Positions 7,203 through 7,831 of a stretch of 7,831 nucleotides of DNA are shown one piece after another. Origin of the DNA: Acidobacteriota bacterium (GTDB taxonomy: Bacteria > Acidobacteriota > Terriglobia > Terriglobales > Acidobacteriaceae); contig JAJZDL010000135.1 in the NCBI GenBank assembly GCA_021851465.1, forward strand, positions 1 to 7,831, read 5' to 3'. Under the pieces are notes generated by a model that was not told the origin of the DNA, made no database searches, and saw only the letters and a list, made by a program, of their open reading frames with translations. The translations under genes were made by a program, and so were the position numbers. The stretch's first letter is position 1. Every line of letters starts with the position of its first letter.

Positions 7203-7218
7203 TGTGTCGCAGATCACA
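7203..7218. promoter_or_regulatory. CRP-like palindrome upstream of the efflux operon
   Basis: The plus strand reads TGTGT-N6-TCACA, one mismatch from the TGTGA-N6-TCACA site of CRP-family regulators. Its centre at 7210.5 falls at -41.5 relative to the start predicted from the -10 box, the standard place for an activator that replaces the -35 contact. The poor -35 hexamer fits this. The regulator is not in the window, and CRP-family specificity in this organism is unknown. Confidence 0.35.
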
Positions 7219-7252
7219 CCCGTCAAGCTCAACCATAGCTGGACCGCATGGG

Positions 7253-7273
7253 AAAAAGCTCGTCGCAACGATC
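7253..7273 (-). terminator. Probable rho-independent terminator after mqnE
   Basis: On the minus strand GATCGT-TGCG-ACGAGC forms a six-step stem (one A/G mismatch) with a four-base loop, followed directly by TTTTT at 7257-7253. It starts about 9 nt past the mqnE stop and would separate mqnE transcription from the efflux operon. The stem is short, which limits confidence. Confidence 0.5.
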
Positions 7274-7281
7274 GTAAAAAG

Positions 7282-7831
7282 TTACACCGCAACGGTAAAA
7301 CTGTCCTCGCTACGAGTCACTGCGCGGTACAGCGTGTCGCGCTCGAACGGAACGCGCCCAGCCTCGGTAATCAGTCGCACTAAATCCGCTCGCCGCATCC
7401 CCTGCGGGGTCGTCGCACCCGCATCGTGGTAGATCTTCTCCTCGATCACCGTGCCGTCGATGTCGTCCGCCCCAAAGCGCAGCGAGATCTGCGCCATCTC
7501 CGGCGACACCATCTGCCAGTAGCTCTTGATGTGCGCAAAGTTGTCCAGCAGCAACCGCCCCACCGCAATCTGCCGCAGATCCATCATCCCCGTCGTCTTT
7601 GGAATGTGCGCCAGCGCCGTATTGTCGGGATGAAACGCCAGGGGAATGAATGTCTGAAAGCCGCCCGTCTCGTCCTGCAACGCGCGCAGCCGCAGCATGT
7701 GGTCCACCCGGTCTTCGTCGTTCTCCACATGCCCGTACAGCATGGTCGCGTTCGACCTCAGCCCGATCTTGTGCGCCGTCCGCGCCGTCTCCAACCATTC
7801 GCCGCCGTCGATCTTGTGGTCGCAGATGATG
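7282..7831 (-). CDS. mqnE: Aminodeoxyfutalosine synthase MqnE, C-terminal part (5' end outside window)
   Basis: About 182 residues are visible, open to the window edge and ending at TAA (7282-7284); the full family length is near 370-400. MqnE is a radical-SAM enzyme of the futalosine route to menaquinone, joining SAM to 3-[(1-carboxyvinyl)oxy]benzoate to give aminodeoxyfutalosine. Family-typical stretches are CDHKIDGGEWLETARTAHK, GLRSNATMLYGHVEND, LRALQDETGGFQTFIPLAFH, and ADDIDGTVIEEKIYHDAGA near the end. The wording (SNATMLYGH, FIPLAFHPDNT, DGTVIEEKI) fits MqnE better than its relative MqnC, which I recall as reading closer to TTATMMFGHVE. The radical-SAM CxxxCxxC motif lies in the missing N-terminal part. 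It is in the same direction as the efflux genes but probably insulated by a terminator, and there is no evident functional link. Because this route runs through the radical-SAM enzymes, the host uses futalosine-derived menaquinone. Confidence 0.9.
   Translation of the reverse strand, partial: IICDHKIDGGEWLETARTAHKIGLRSNATMLYGHVENDEDRVDHMLRLRALQDETGGFQTFIPLAFHPDNTALAHIPKTTGMMDLRQIAVGRLLLDNFAHIKSYWQMVSPEMAQISLRFGADDIDGTVIEEKIYHDAGATTPQGMRRADLVRLITEAGRVPFERDTLYRAVTRSEDSFTVAV

Noticed and set aside
7221..7240. TTGACG on the minus strand (about 7222-7227) as a -35 box.
   Set aside because: No acceptable -10 lies 16-18 nt downstream (AACGAC region), and it is too far from TATAGT to pair with it.

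Overview
The window looks like chromosomal DNA of a GC-rich environmental Gram-negative bacterium. An acidobacterium of the class Terriglobia is the best guess, from general gene style: a futalosine-pathway menaquinone gene beside a tripartite RND metal pump whose adaptor carries an extra C-terminal domain. This assignment is inference, because there is no rRNA or species marker in the window.

Layout. (1) Positions 1-551, plus strand: the 3' end of a FAD-dependent oxidoreductase/monooxygenase gene. It converges on the pump operon across a 40-nt gap. (2) Positions 592-7147, minus strand, transcribed from right to left: a four-gene unit. It starts with a small exported Cys/Met/His-rich protein (6782-7147). 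After a 105-nt gap come an outer-membrane channel (CusC/TolC type), a membrane-fusion adaptor (CusB type) and a 1050-residue RND transporter (CusA type). The last three genes overlap by 4 nt and 1 nt, so they are almost certainly translated as one block. (3) Positions 7148-7281: the control region, with a plausible -10 box, a CRP-like palindrome, a weak CopY/BlaI-like operator, and a terminator for the gene upstream. (4) Positions 7282-7831, minus strand: the C-terminal part of aminodeoxyfutalosine synthase (mqnE), cut by the window edge.

How it works together. CusA carries the three-methionine Cu(I)/Ag(I) site and the DAAIVMVEN motif of the monovalent-cation HME-RND group. The system should therefore expel Cu(I)/Ag(I) from the periplasm through CusB and the outer-membrane channel. 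There is no cusF and no cusRS in view. The small Cys/Met/His-rich protein and a methionine-rich YtkA-like domain at the C-terminus of CusB are the likely local metal-handling parts.

Most interesting points: the small metal-binding-like protein that leads the operon; the CusB-YtkA fusion; paired loss of two of the methionine pairs described in E. coli CusA while the main binding site is kept; and the compact promoter with a CRP-like site at about -41.5. I found no RNA genes, mobile elements, CRISPR arrays or long repeats.
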